Below, piece by piece: positions 47,201 through 59,702 of a stretch of DNA of 64,000 nucleotides (its first letter is position 1; each line of letters begins with the position of its first letter). Made by a program: the position numbers and the translations under genes. The notes beneath the pieces were generated by a model. The model ran no database searches. It saw nothing but the letters and a program-made list of their open reading frames with translations, and was not told the DNA's origin. The stretch is from Parambassis ranga (Eukaryota; Chordata; Actinopteri; Ambassidae), in assembly GCF_900634625.1 (NCBI RefSeq), contig NC_041023.1:9525196-9589195 (forward strand). Direction: 5' to 3'.

Positions 47201-49156
47201 GACTGTAGTAGAAATATACACACACAAACAAGACTGGCTTCATAATTATATAGATCTGTCCACATATACAGGCCACAAGGTACACAAAGCGACAAACACA
47301 GCCTTTTGAAAGAGTCTAAGAAAGCGAAGACTGGCCAAATGTCCTCACTTTACAAAAATGTCCTCAGTGGTAACCTGGTTCTCACAAAGATAGCTGTCCA
47401 AGAGCACATGCATACACACACACAGAGACAGAGGAAACCTGAGAAAAGGTGCGCCACCTGGTTGACTAAACTGAGAAAGAAAATGTACGACACAAACAAT
47501 AGTAACTATGGTGACACAACAGCTGTGCGTCGGTATAGGGCCTACTGATCATGCTACCCAGCCATTGAGCAACAATGCTAACAGTTCCCTATTCCAACAC
47601 CGACACCTAGCCTTCCACCTTACTGCTTATCAGCCCAGACAAGATGTGATGTACAGCCCAGAGATTACATGCAAAGGGCTATAATTTACTTATTATCAGA
47701 GAGCAACATCCATTAATAAACAGGCATCCACTCCAGCTACACCACAGTTGTACACACCAAATCTCAATGGGCAGTAAAACGAGCACTGAATCAATACAGT
47801 CACACTGGATTTGTACATCCTCAATTTAAACCAAAACTTGACATTCATGACCATAACCACTTGTGGTGACACAGGCAGTGCATGTCAGAAATTAAGTCAC
47901 ATGAGTGACAACGGCGTATTGAAAGTCAGTGACTGCTTTACATTACCTAATTGTTTTGGCTGCAGTCCCAAGCAGTAGCTGTAAAAATAATAACCTTGGC
48001 TGTAATCTTTCAAGAGGTTAAAAAAGGCAAACCATTTAACAGAACACTGCAGTTTAGAAAGTCACAGTGGATGCTTCATCTGGGCAAACCCTGCGCTTTA
48101 AAGTACTCACAAATCACACAAATCAGTGAGAACAAAGACGGGTATTTTAGAGAGGGCAAAGTCCATATATACATCTTATATTTTCTATAAATGACCTAAG
48201 AATGGTGTGTGTTGGTTTATATTAAGTCAGGTTTTCATGATGAAGATGGATGAGGACTGGATCAAGAAAACCTGTGTAGCCATCATTAAGACTCAGACAA
48301 TAATCTGTCAGTACATACAAGGCTGCAGCTAACTACAGCCAGGTGGTGCAGGAGGTGAAAGGGACACAGAGGAACTTGTCAAGCAAATTCCTCTATGCAA
48401 AGTGGTTGACACACTGTGACTGTGTGTTTTTGTCAACTGAAGACATGATGGCTGGATTTAGTCATACTCACAGTGACGTACAGTCCTGTTTTAGCTTGAC
48501 TGACCTCTAACAGCATTACCTGTATATTCTATATCATTATAGTATCATAGAAATGTATCATTTTTTGACTCGCCTTGGTGACAATGACTATAAAACTGAA
48601 TGCTGAAACGGATTGTAGCACTACGGTAACCCATGTACAGCTTTCTTTGCCCCTTTCAGTGTAGCTATAGGCCACAGCACGGTTAGCATGGCTAATTTAG
48701 TCGGAGCTGTCTAATTTAACAGACTAACATGTCGGGTCTGTCAAGTCATGGAAACTTGGCAAGGATAACATGAGTCACTTCGGTGACAACTACCTCCTAG
48801 CGTTTTAGCTTGACTAACTTTAGCTTCCAGTGTTAGCATCTACACGCTAACACAACTGGGTGCGGCAATGACTGAGCTAATTCACCTTCACAGTTTAGTG
48901 TTAGTAATATGGCAGCTGGTTCAGGTGTTAAAAGAAAGTTTTTATTTTACCGGAGTAGGATCTCTAGGGAGCTCTCGTGTTTGTCAAGCGGCCTTCCCAG
49001 CGCATTCTTGCGGAGCTTATTCAACTCCTCCACGGCGCGGATATACTCTCCCTGCTCCTCGCCCGCTGGATATGCAGACGTTACAAATTTCGACAGCGGT
49101 TTCACCAGATCCACTTCTGAAGATTTTTTCAACGGGACTGAAATAAATGTCGCCAT
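38789..49156 (-). CDS. pdcd6ip: Programmed cell death 6-interacting protein (ALIX), ESCRT adaptor
   Basis: Eighteen exons: 49156-48951, 46828-46774, 46690-46621, 46056-45929, 45468-45315, 44674-44574, 43393-43277, 43121-42899, 42674-42551, 42195-42018, 41425-41314, 41193-41024, 40604-40356, 40148-40014, 39890-39796, 39600-39471, 39387-39188, 38990-38789. All are in phase, giving 882 aa (human 868). The Bro1 domain (about 1-358, CHMP4-binding) starts MATFISVPLKKSSEVDLVKP. The Src-site tyrosine is kept in DFIYHD (Y318). The V domain (about 360-705) carries NLPAALEDLSGD and REEVLKKLASAHDSYVE. The proline-rich tail keeps PSAP for TSG101 (716-719), PTPAPR for CIN85, PPARPPPP for SH3 partners and GPPYPSY for CEP55 (from 805). 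It ends in YNPYASYGQYNMPN with an NMP expansion. ALIX acts in endosomal sorting, cytokinetic abscission, membrane repair and virus budding. All key motifs appear intact. Confidence 0.97.
41197..41238 (-). repeat. pdcd6ip: (AG)n microsatellite forming a splice-site pyrimidine tract
   Basis: A 42-nt AG repeat on the plus strand reads as (CT)n on the pdcd6ip sense strand. It runs right up to the exon 12 acceptor (TCTTAG, exon top 41193), so the microsatellite is the polypyrimidine tract of that intron. Confidence 0.9.
46467..46501. repeat. 35-bp perfect palindrome
   Basis: Arms 46467-46483 (GAATGCAAACTGAAGCA) and 46485-46501 are exact reverse complements around one central G. It lies in pdcd6ip intron 3. 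It is too tightly closed to be a miRNA precursor; it could extrude as a cruciform or be a small foldback insertion. Confidence 0.9.
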
Positions 49157-49330
49157 TTCGGCCCGTAAAAACCTTATATTAAATCACAAAACAGCCACAA
49201 ATAGCGAGCAACGGACACAAACAACAGCGAGCGATCCACTTCCTGAATTCTGACAGTGAACGTCAATTACGTCATGGAGAACGGAGAGGCGCACCGCGCA
49301 GAATCAGTAAACGTTTGATTAAAGCTAACA
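49157..49330 (-). promoter_or_regulatory. pdcd6ip: pdcd6ip promoter
   Basis: GC-rich DNA directly upstream of the ALIX start codon. On the minus strand it has an ETS-type GGAAGTGG (about 49236-49243) and, next to it, an ATF/CREB-type TTACGTCAT on the plus strand (49267-49275). There is no TATA box, as is usual for housekeeping genes. GTTAGC/GCTAAC words instead cluster inside intron 1 (48682-48851). Confidence 0.6.
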
Positions 49331-49840
49331 GAAACGATCACGTGTGATGTGGTAGAAAAGCATAGAACAACAATAAGATATAGCCCCAAAATAAAAACAT
49401 AAAAATGTCAATATAACAAAACGAAGAGGTTGTTAAAAAAAGGCACCCATGTTTATGATACACCTATTTTGCTGCTGCAGCCAGCTAGTTTTATTTTTTA
49501 CGTCTTATTAGTACGTTAATTGAGTTCACCTGTGTGTTATCTGTAGTTTGTATTGACTGTAAACACATCTGTAGCTATCTAGCTGCACTTTGATGGATAG
49601 TTATCACTGTGAAACCAGCTTCACAATTCAAACAATTATAAATAAACGCAGATGGGGGTTTAAACAACACTACACATTACCACTGTGAGGCATTCAGGTG
49701 TAAACCACCATTCATTTTTTTTTGCTCTGCAGGCTGTGTCCTCAGTCCTATCTGTTAATTAGCAACAGCTGGATTCACTACACATCCTCAGTGAAATCTG
49801 GCAGCATCTTAAAAAAATCAGTGTAAAATTTTGTCTTGAA

Positions 49841-50042
49841 TAAATTAAATTAAATTAAATTAAGAAACCTTTATTAGTCCCACAATGGGGAAATTGCTTA
49901 AGGCAGCCCAGCAAAGAGTGCCATTCACCAGTGAGTACACTGGAGGCTATGCAGGTAAAGTGCCTTGCCCAAGGACACACAGCAGTGACTAGGGAGAAGT
50001 TGGGATCGAACCACCAACCTTCCACTGCCACTTGTGCCCAAT
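49841..50042 (-). mobile_element. tRNA-derived-type SINE, full or near-full copy
   Basis: Read on the minus strand, the element has a polymerase III B-box-like GGTTCGATCCC (50012-50002). A body follows (CCTTGGGCAAGGCACTTTAC..., CTGGGCTGCCTTAAGC), then a tail CCCCATTGTGGGACTAATAAA and (TTTAA)n at 49863-49841. It lies between the pdcd6ip promoter and the ubp1 3' end. Two 5'-truncated relatives sit near 58.5 and 58.9 kb. The 3' tail resembles those of teleost LINEs, which suggests LINE-driven mobilisation. An A box and target-site duplications were not clear. Confidence 0.75.
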
Positions 50043-50149
50043 AAATAAACAATATTGTTCCTAATTTTGACTGACAATTGCAACCAATAAATTTGTTTAA
50101 GAACTACACAGGTAGAATGATATTTGTCCTGCATACCGTAATAATGAAG

Positions 50150-52268
50150 CAGAACACCAGAGAAAGTTATGAAATCATTTATTCCCAGCACATGTGGTTG
50201 TGTACATCTCCAGCATATGATACTGTGCACATGAGAAGCATCATCATCGACATTAGGCTGTACATTAACAGTGGTCACCTCTCCCGCTCGCACTCTCACA
50301 CACAATCACACTGACAGGTCGGTCAGGCCTTCAACAGGCCAATACTACTGGCCAGTGTTTACCTGACTGACATCTGCTCTATTCTCACCAATTTCTGAGC
50401 TTCTGAAGACGGTTCACTGTGCTGTGGTATTTGTGTCCTTGTAAACACCATGAGAGCTACAGTCCTGGCTCTGGCGTGCGATGAGACAGATACTTTTTAG
50501 TCTCGACATTCTTTTTTTTTGTTCTCCTCATTAGGCGGATAAGAAGAGGGTTGGGCTACTGACTACACATCAAGCTTTAATTTTTGTGAAATTCTTCAGT
50601 GCAGGCTTGGTCTCTAATGTCTGGAAAAAAAGAGGGGTTACACTCACTGACAAAATTTTCCATCCCACCAATTTCCCCGGTCTTTCACATGCTCTTTACG
50701 ACATAGCAAGCTAAACACAGTTTCATTGTACTATTGACAGAAAAAAGTTAATGACAACTGACATAATGAAGGAAAAAATGATACACATGCACACACATAC
50801 ACATTCTGACATGAAGTGTCACCTTCAGAAATGCCAGACACTGTGTGCCGAAATGAAACGGGCCGACTAAAACAAAGTGGACTCGCAGGAGTCCTGCCAA
50901 TTTATTTAAGGGTTCTCCAAACACATGATCTGCACTTCCTGTGTTCGGCTACTTAAAGAAAAAAAAATCTGAAGCTGGACAAGGTTCTGCCCTGATTTTG
51001 TCAACAGAATAGGACTACTAATATCAGGCAACATCTATCAGTTGTTTCTGGCAAAGGAGATCCCAGAAAGGAGAATTCATTTCTTTAGTGCACAAGCATT
51101 TCCACTACATTTTAATTATTTTTGACAGTTTTTAAAATGTAAAAAATGACCAGAGCCACTGTGGCTTTTCTTCAGAAACTGTCCACCAATCTGAAACTGG
51201 TTTGGTCCACATAATTGTAGGTTTTTGGATAGGTGACTACCACTACACCCTTAATGCTCATTTATGGCCAGAATCCCAAACCACTCTTTTCTCAACCAGT
51301 GTTTCAAAGCAGAGTATGAAATGCAGTGTATGTGTAAACGTGAGTAAAAGATCAAGCTGAACAGCCAATATGGCACCAGAAATCAGTAATTTCGATGACA
51401 GCAACAGAAAGAGCTGATCCATAAATAATCAACTAAAACAGTAAAAAGCACAGGCCCAAGAGGACATACAACTGGAGAGCTGAGCAGTGTGACATCATGT
51501 TGACACAGATATGGTTGTCAATAACACAGGAGGACTCTTATGTGACAAGAGTTGATGAAATCAGTCCAAGAAAAAAAATAAAGTGGCGTCAACATCCACA
51601 CATGACGCCGCTTCCACAAATCTAGCCTGGATATTTCAGGGGTTTACCAAGCTCAGCTGATCAATAAAAAAGTTATTAATGATTTATTAAGACAACCCCA
51701 TCAAGAATGTTAGACAAGCAGAGTAAGGTGGGATTTTCCGTTAAGCAGGTTAGTATGAGATCGCATGCTGTTCAGCAGTACAGGTTATCAAATACTGGCC
51801 TAGTGCTGGTTGTGCATGTCGCGTAGGAAGGGCAACGAGCAATAAGGAAACTGCTTTCTTTTTCCTTCTGCCTGCCAGCACGAAACCCACCCCTCTCTCC
51901 TGGAGCCTCCACCCTCCCTTCTCCACAAAGAAACCATATAAAAAGACAAAAAAATAAATAATAAAATCAAAATACATAGATTAACATTGTTAACTTTCCC
52001 CTAATCCCATATGATCCCCCCAGTCTCTCCTCTTTAAACTCATCTCCTCCATTAATAATGTTTTCAATATGAAACAGTGGACACACCCATGTCAGATTCT
52101 AACATTTACATGGCTTAGGCGCAGTCTTTCCGTCGAACGATCGTATAGAGAGATGGGGAGGAAGTAGGAGGAAAGAGTAGAGGCAGGGAGGGAGGGAGGG
52201 AGGGACAGAGGGAGGCTTCTGCTCCAAAACAGAGGGTGGAGTATTAGAGATGCCATCTGTCCTCCTCA
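50150..52268 (-). terminator. ubp1: ubp1 3' UTR and poly(A) signal
   Basis: About 2.1 kb of non-coding DNA follows the ubp1 stop. AATAAA on the minus strand at 50178-50183 is the likely end, just short of the SINE. Several short AT-rich patches could be AU-rich elements. No other gene was recognised in the stretch. Confidence 0.55.
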
Positions 52269-55200
52269 CTACTTCAGGATTAAATGGAGTCCTTCACCCG
52301 ATTCATCTGGAGGGAGACACAAGAGACAAAAGTACAGTAAATCCCTGTCAAACAAAGGCAGAATATATTTCTTGTTGCAATGCAGGAGACCACAAGCTCA
52401 GTGTGCTAATGCATTAGCATCTGACCTTTGACGGTGCTGATCAAAAAACAGCTCTCGTCAGGCAAGTTGTAAACCATCTGTACGGGGAGAAAAAGAGACA
52501 GAATGAAATGATGGAGCTCTGAGATACGTTTCTACAGTTCTGAAAGTGTTTGTCTTGGCATGTAAATTCCATGCAAATGTATACAGACATCAGAGTGTCA
52601 TTTGAGGTCATGTTTACCCTTTTATCCCTTATGATTTCAAAGGAAATAAAGAATAGCTAAAGACCAACACAAAGTAATGACAAGTTAAACCTAAACACAG
52701 GACCAAGTGTCATTTTAGGAAAAAATTTTTATGGTGAATTTAGTGCACCAAGTGCTGTGAGGGCCTTTTTGTGTATGTAGTGTGTGTATGTGTTGGTACC
52801 TGGTCACTTAGCAGGATGTGTATGCCTGTAGGACCCTGTCTGTACACCTGTTGGATCTTTCCCAGTGGAAGGCTGCACACACACGCCATCTTACGAATGA
52901 GCTCTGCAGCTGTGAGATCCTCTAAGTACAGAGCGTGGTACACTGCACAGAAACAGAATCCTGCTTAATATTTACAGTGTGCTATTCATCTGATTAGTAT
53001 AATCAGCATACACATGTTCTTTACCTTGTAAACTAGAGGAGATGCTGTGTTCTCCATTTTCATTGGCGCCATGTCTCTCCAGCAGGGGGCTCTCCTGAAG
53101 GGACTCTTGACAGACATACACTGTCAACCTAGGACGCACAGACCTACACACACAAACAGCCATGACATTGTTTATTAGTATCACAACGCAGCGCAAATGT
53201 AAGCCAAGTCACTACACACTGCCACACACCTGGATTTGAGTGCATTGAATAGTCTGATCCCATCTGCTGGTCCACAAATCTGGACCAAGTCGTCCCGCGT
53301 TAGCTTTAACAAATCAGAACCTACACAGAGGAGAAATACCAAAGATTTGTAATGGATGTGTGACAACATTACATTCATGCATTATACTGTGTGACTGACA
53401 ACGTGTCTGTGCATACCTGAGAAGTGAGAGAAGAGCCGTGTGTAGGAGCTGAAGCGGTTTTTCAGAAGCCATTTCTGTGTGTCCTGTATGGAGGCAGTGG
53501 GGCTCAACTGCTGTAAAGACAGGCAAAGACACAGAGGATGTTAACACAAGGGTCAGAGACAATCATTATATTTATTTACTTGCTTTTCTAATTATGACAT
53601 GCTTACATGCAACATTTTTTTCTACCAGCTCATACATGTGACTAACTGAAGACTAACCTCTGAGTTGCCATGGCTACCAGGGTCTGCCTGGTGATTGGGA
53701 GAGGATGAGTCACTAGAAAACAAAGACAAAACAATTAGTGATTATTGGTAAGACGGACATACACAATTCAGTCCAAACAGAAAAAACAAAGACACTAGTA
53801 CCTGTCCAGCACTGAGGAGGTTGTGTAGGTGGACAGTGGGGTGGAGGTGAAGGAGGGAGTAGCTGCCTGGTTGGGGCTGGCATAGGCATTGTCTGGCCAT
53901 GGGGAGCACTGAGGAAAAAAACACACTTTTAAATATTCTGTGGTGATACTTAACAAAGATGACACGAGCAGCTCCAACCACCCAAAAAGAAGTGTTTAAG
54001 GTTTACATAAATGTACATGTATGGACTGGAAATGTAGTTTTTAACCATCTTCAAATACATGGCATTATAACATCCCTAGCAACTGTGTAAGAAGGGCCCA
54101 GTCTGTGGATGGAGTGATAGGGAGGAGTGGAGGAGAGCAGGGTGCTTACACTGCCTCGCTTGGCCAAGGAGTCGCCACAGTCAGCGGGAAGTGTCCGCTT
54201 GCTGGACTTTTTCAACTCATGGTCACCCGCATCCTCTATGATGGGCTCAAGCCTCGTCTACACAGACACACAGCAGAGGTTAGCCAGCCATGCTCCAACA
54301 CACAAACACAACCAACGCACACCAAGATGGAGGTTTTTTTCTCGACAATAAGCATGATAAAAATCAGATACACAGAAAATATCTTTACCTATATGTAAAC
54401 AGAAATGCTAACAAAGCATTTGTTTAAGTGTAGTCTAGGAGCCTACAGGTAAACAATTACTGTAAGCAAAACAGTGTGGGTTTGACATGCATGCTTTCAT
54501 GCATAGATAAAATCCATAAAAGACAAATAGGCTGACTGTACAGTCATGCACCATGAGTTACAAACCAATTAAAAAGTCACTAACTGTAAGCTTAAAATCA
54601 TGAACTTTAAACAAAACTACTTTGTTCTATGTGTTTTATAAATTAGCAATACATGTATCACTGCTCACTGCTGTGTATGCATGCATTACTGCCACAGAGA
54701 AGAATTATAAATGTTGGTGATTTTAAACAGACCGCCATGTCTTTAGTGCCTCTGAGTGACATTATACTTGAGAAAATGGTCGGTGTAATATTAATATCTC
54801 TAAATTCTAAACCTCAACTGAAAGCTATTAGTCATTTACTTTGCTAAAAAAATTGAATATAAACACAAAACTACACGCAGCTATTGTCAGTACTACAGCA
54901 AAATGAGAGCTGAAGCCAAACACAGTTTGACAATCCGCTGCAGCCGTGTACTAACCTCTGACAGAATAGTGGTATCGTAAGAAGGCTGGTACTTTTCCTT
55001 CTCTTGAGCAGTGCGTTTCTCCATCTTCTCCCTATCAGTCTTTTGCTTACGGTCCGCCCCCTTTGGCTGAACAGGAAGCAGAGAAAAAGAGATTTAACTA
55101 CTGTAAGGTGTGCCACAGACGAGAGTAAATAATACCAACACGTGACCCTGTGAGAGTGTGTGTACCTTGAAGACTTTGATTTGGCAGGAGGCAGAGTGGA

Positions 55201-58200
55201 GGTGCTCTGCGTACTCTCCACTGTCTCCCGGGGCGAACGTGTCAATCTGGATCCTGAAGGGGACGCCCTTCTCTCCACCATGCTTTCTGGGAGTGAACTC
55301 TGTGCTGATGCAGTGCACCTGCAGACACACATACATGCTCAAAATATGTTTGATGTGGAGATGTGGAAATATGGAACCACACCTAACAAATGGCACAAAG
55401 AGAACTGATGTGTGAGTATGGGAATTTAATATGTCAGGATCTTTGTGTGTTACCTGCACAAAAACAGAAGTTCTTTTGTTCATGTCCCACAGAAACTCTG
55501 CAGCATTAAGCTGGGAGGGGTGAGTCTTTGGCTCCACAATGCCCACTGACATAGGGATATCTGCCTCACACACACACACACAGATATTTGAGCTCCAAAT
55601 CATACACAAGGGACAGTTAACAAGTAAACACCTATCGCCAGGCATCTTTACCGATGTCAAGGAGACGGTCGCCAGGACGATTCCACTTCCAGCCCTCCAG
55701 CTGCTGGTGCTCTGTATACTGCAGCCGACGGTCATGAAACACTACTCGCACTATGCTCTATATATGCATACACACACAGACACACACATGTTAGATTCCT
55801 GAATTTCCCCTAGGGGGATCAATAAAGGATCTCTCTATCTGTGTAGATTTAAAGTGACATGAGAAGTAAAAGTTTGTCCTACAGCTGTAAACATCCTCTC
55901 ACCTTCACCATCTTGTTGTTGATCTCTGGTATTTCCCCAGGCTTCCTGTTGTCTAACATGCGCACCTCATATGACTGGCCTGAGAGAGACACGAAAGGGA
56001 AAAAAACACATAATTAAAAGAAAGACGTGATGGATGTATATGTGTGAAGACAAAAGCCTTTATCTACTGCACAATTCTAGCTCTGATCTGCTCAACAATT
56101 GAACTTTATATTTTCTAAGGCCTCCTATCAGCTCTATACCTCTTATTTTCACAAATCAAACCTCATAGAAAATGTCCACAACAGTAACAGAACTTGCTGT
56201 GAAGAATTAAGCTGAAAAGTTGTCAGATGTCTCATTTGGACGAATATAAATGATGACTGACTAATACTTTGCTCGGGCTGAATTCAGAGCCGTTTCAATG
56301 CCCCCCCACCCCACGCAGATTTTGGCCAATACATTGATTAGCACAACATGCCCACAATATGCTGACCTTGTCCAAGAAATGCTGTGCATCTAATGACATG
56401 GATGACCAAACCACCTTCAAAATTGTCCAGTCAGCAGTTTGAAAAATGTATCAGCAAAACAAAAACTTGGTGCAACATGTATACTAGCTGCACTATTGCA
56501 TCTGAGAAAAAAATATTTTATGTAAATCAACTGGCAGTCTCCATCTGCATACTCGCTGTTGCTTCTTGATATAAAGCTCATGTTGCTGCCTCTTGTTTGT
56601 GTTGTAAATGTAGAGGGCAGAAGAGGGTGCCATTCTCATCCACACTGGTTTCATTTTACAGTGATCATATTAATGTGCTTTAATTTAATATGTTAATTAT
56701 TTATTAATGTTGACTAAAACACAAGTAGATTGTGTCTGTGTAAAACCGTTCAGGCTAAAGTTTTGACAACCAGATCAATGCAGACTCTTCATTGACTACA
56801 AGGAGTGCATTCTGTGTCTCACCTTGGTTTAGGTATGTGAGCGTCTCGTCATGCAGCTTGACAGCAGGCGAGGTGGCGGCGCAGAGCACATACTGGAATG
56901 GGGGATTTTTGGTCTCGTTTTCAGGGGGAAGGCTGGAGTCCTCCTGCTTAAAGATTGGCAGAGCCAGCACATCACTGAAGGGACACAGAAAAAAACAGAA
57001 CAAGAGTTAACCTTTCTGCTATTTTCAGCTGTCTTTTGTTTCCCAAGTGGGATCAAATCTGATGGCAACAAGACTGCATGATCAAAAATGAGAAGGAATC
57101 CTGCCCTTATTCATCCAAACTGTTTTTTTTTTTATCTCCCATCCAATTGCTTTGTGCCATTTACACCACTTTTGACAAGTCGATACTTCACAGCGTAGAA
57201 TTATGGATCTGCCTATTTTAGAATAAGTGACGAAGGCTTTTCATTGATCAAATGGCTCTCTCTTAATTATGTATGTATAGAGCTGCAGCAGGATAAATGA
57301 ACAGAAACACCCAGAGATAGACTGTGCTGCTGACATATACTATCTCTCACACTTTGGCAGCCACTCCAGACAACCAAGGCGTCCTCAGCTCACCCTGACA
57401 AATGCTGCGGGAGTGTCAACGAGTGCACAGAGAACAGGAGTGTGTGTGTTGATGTCAGTGCATGTGCAAAAAAGGGAGTTCTTTGCTGATCACGGTATCC
57501 CATTACCTGGAAAACATTTTTGGCAAGTCACAAGTCTAAACCTGAGGCAAAGTTAAAAAACAATTTGAAGACATTGCTGCAGCACCTTCTTCCGAACAAC
57601 AGAGTCTTTCAAACGCCGCCCGGTTGATGTGTTCAGACACAGATCACTTTACTTCAATCACTTGCCGGTATGATTTCTTTGCAGTGTGTGCCCAGACAAC
57701 CTGGGTGCTACAGACTCTTTTTGAGCCATGCTGCCCAAAAAAACTGTCTGCATCCTGAAATCTGAGGAGCTCGTTCCACTGAAACACACTGAGACATTCT
57801 GTTCCTACCAGCTGCTGACCCCAAACACACCCCACCCCAAGTGCATAGATAGTACATCATCTGCAGTCATACACATGCACCCTGTTTTCGCTAACTCACT
57901 TATAGGCATGCCACCACTTGGGCACTGGTGAACTTGATTACTCTCACAAGTGGCACACACACACACCTACGTCACTCTCAGATACACATACACTAAAAGC
58001 AGATGGACCGGGGGGTTGCTGATAACACATATCAGCAAGGTCTTGCCGCTGTCACACAAATATCACTACATACCAATAACCTGTTACATAACACAGTTCA
58101 CACATACTGAGAATTACTAATTGAACAGGTGGTTTACAACAATACAGCTCTGATGCAAACTGATTTATTCTTTAATCATTTAAAAGAGAGATAAACTAGA

Positions 58201-59702
58201 CTGACAGACTATCAACCGGCACTGATGACTAACCAGTGTTTCATACGATGTAATGTCTGAGAATAAACCACCTGTGACCAAAAACTGCTGCAAAGCCCAA
58301 ATGTCATTAATTTAAAACGGCAATCTAGATTTCTTCCAATTTCTACATAGTGACAGACAATGTGTGTGTAGAGGGTGGTGCTGAGAATCATGTAATATCA
58401 GTGAAAATTAGATGTTGGTACAGTTAGGAAACCAAAAAAATGGCCTCCAGTGTACTCACTGGTGTATGGTGCTCTTTGCTGGGCTGCCTTAAGCAATTTC
58501 CCCATTGTGGGACTAAAGGTTTCTTAATAATTTCTTAATAAAAGTGTGAAAAATTCAATGTTAAAAAAGAGAAAATAAATAGTGTCTTTTTTCAACAAAC
58601 ATTGGGAAGACATCTTGGTTTGTCACTTTGATAATTGCTGCTAAACATTATTGCTACTCAATCTGTAGCTGCAGAGTTGGGCAGGTTTACACATTGTAAA
58701 TGAATGACTAATCATCAGTCTCAGGGGTCAAGAAGTACTGGATACAACAACTGCTATGCTGCAGCTACTAAAGGTAATATCCCAAGGCCTATAAACTAGA
58801 TGTGCTTCTGTGAATCAACATTCCCAATATGACACCTAACATTTGTATGTTTATATATGAAGCCCAATTAGCCCCCCACTGTGGGACTAATAAAGGTTTC
58901 TTAATCTTAATGAATATGGGCATAAGAATTTGTAACTATAGCACTCAAGGTGGGTTGGCATTGTCTGACTAGTGGATAAAGGGCTTCATGTGTGCATTAT
59001 TGCACAGCCTGGCAATTAATTTAAGGGAAATTTTTAAAATCTAGTGCACTATGTATAAATCCTCCCCAACTGCACCATAACCTTACATGTGACTACTGCA
59101 GCACACTGGGGAGTTTTATGATTGCTTAACTCTTTGAAGCCAAATCGACCTCTCAGCCCAGACACAATGTACAAGCTTTTGTTTTCCAAACAGTCACCCT
59201 GACAACTTTTGCAGTCTGGGGAGCCAAAACATAGCCTGTCCTGCAGACTTCCTCAGTGTAAGACAAAGCTTGGTAACATATCCAAAACAAACTGTAAATG
59301 GGTATAATGTATGCGCCCCTTACAGTAGAACATAATTTTTACTTGAGCTTTTGTGTGGGCTTAGACAAATTAATCTCTGGCCCTGGCTGTGGCACCCTGC
59401 AGTGACTGCCCTGTTCCAAATCCCAAAACAAAGAGGGACCATCACACCCAGCACAAAGGGAATAACACACCCTGGAAGGGTGACTGCAGTGTTACCACCT
59501 CGAGACAGTGTGTGTTCTTCCTAGCAATAACAACTACTACAGTGCTATGAAGCTGGGGTTTGCATGTTGACTCCTGTCTCTCTAACCTCATGCTGTATGC
59601 TCCAGCCCCCAGCTCCTGCCCAATGCCGGACAGGCTGGCATCGAAGTCGTGCACCAACCCCGACTCAATGGTGGCGTCGTCCATCTTCAGCACCCAGGCC
59701 AT
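52269..59702 (-). CDS. ubp1: Upstream-binding protein 1 (LBP-1/CP2-family transcription factor)
   Basis: Sixteen exons: 59702-59587, 56974-56823, 55979-55903, 55757-55652, 55560-55454, 55318-55166, 55066-54956, 54257-54150, 53908-53802, 53712-53658, 53510-53417, 53320-53230, 53143-53025, 52942-52800, 52477-52426, 52306-52269. Phases agree, giving 542 aa against 540 in human. The N terminus MAWVLKMDDATIESGLVHDF is nearly identical to UBP1/LBP-1a. The CP2/Grainyhead-type DNA-binding domain spans about 55-290 (FQYVLCAATSPAVKLHDETL, WKWNRPGDRLLDI, CISTEFTPRKHGGEKG). A basic PKGADRKQKTDREKMEKR and KKSSKRTLPAD follow. A SAM-like domain (about 365-425: TQKWLLKNRFSSYTRLF, DLLKLTRDDLVQICG) and the oligomerisation region (VYRQGPTGIHILLSD) complete it. 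CP2 factors bind CNRG repeats as dimers or tetramers and regulate vascular, placental and steroidogenic genes. Intron 1 is about 2.6 kb. Confidence 0.97.
55803..55846 (+). mobile_element. LINE-like 3' tail fragment
   Basis: TTTCCCCTAGGGGGATCAATAAAGG followed by TCTCTCTATCTG resembles the 3' end of common teleost non-LTR elements (GGGATCAATAAAG plus a short tandem tail). It lies in ubp1 intron 3 and is a very short, 5'-truncated insertion. Confidence 0.5.
58443..58540 (+). mobile_element. 5'-truncated SINE copy
   Basis: About 80 nt match the 3' half of the SINE at 49841-50042 with few differences: CTCCAGTGTACTCACTGGTG, CTCTTTGCTGGGCTGCCTTA, AGCAATTTCCCCATTGTGGG. It is in the opposite orientation and lies in ubp1 intron 1. 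The tail differs by loss of AATA before AAAGG and ends in TTTCTTAATA repeats. Confidence 0.8.
58872..58912 (+). mobile_element. Short SINE tail copy
   Basis: CCCCACTGTGGGACTAATAA followed by AGGTTTCTTAATCTTAA matches only the last 35 nt or so of the SINE family above. It is about 0.4 kb from the truncated copy and has the same orientation, within ubp1 intron 1. Confidence 0.65.

Noticed and set aside
48600..48950. Possible separate transcript start in pdcd6ip intron 1
   Set aside because: GTTAGC-type hexamers cluster here, but I see no exon with splice sites. They more likely mark the edge of the pdcd6ip promoter region.
54871..55735. Two long minus-strand frames (153 and 213 codons) over ubp1 exons 4-7
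   Set aside because: They are run-through of ubp1 exons into introns; the spliced exons match UBP1 exactly in phase.
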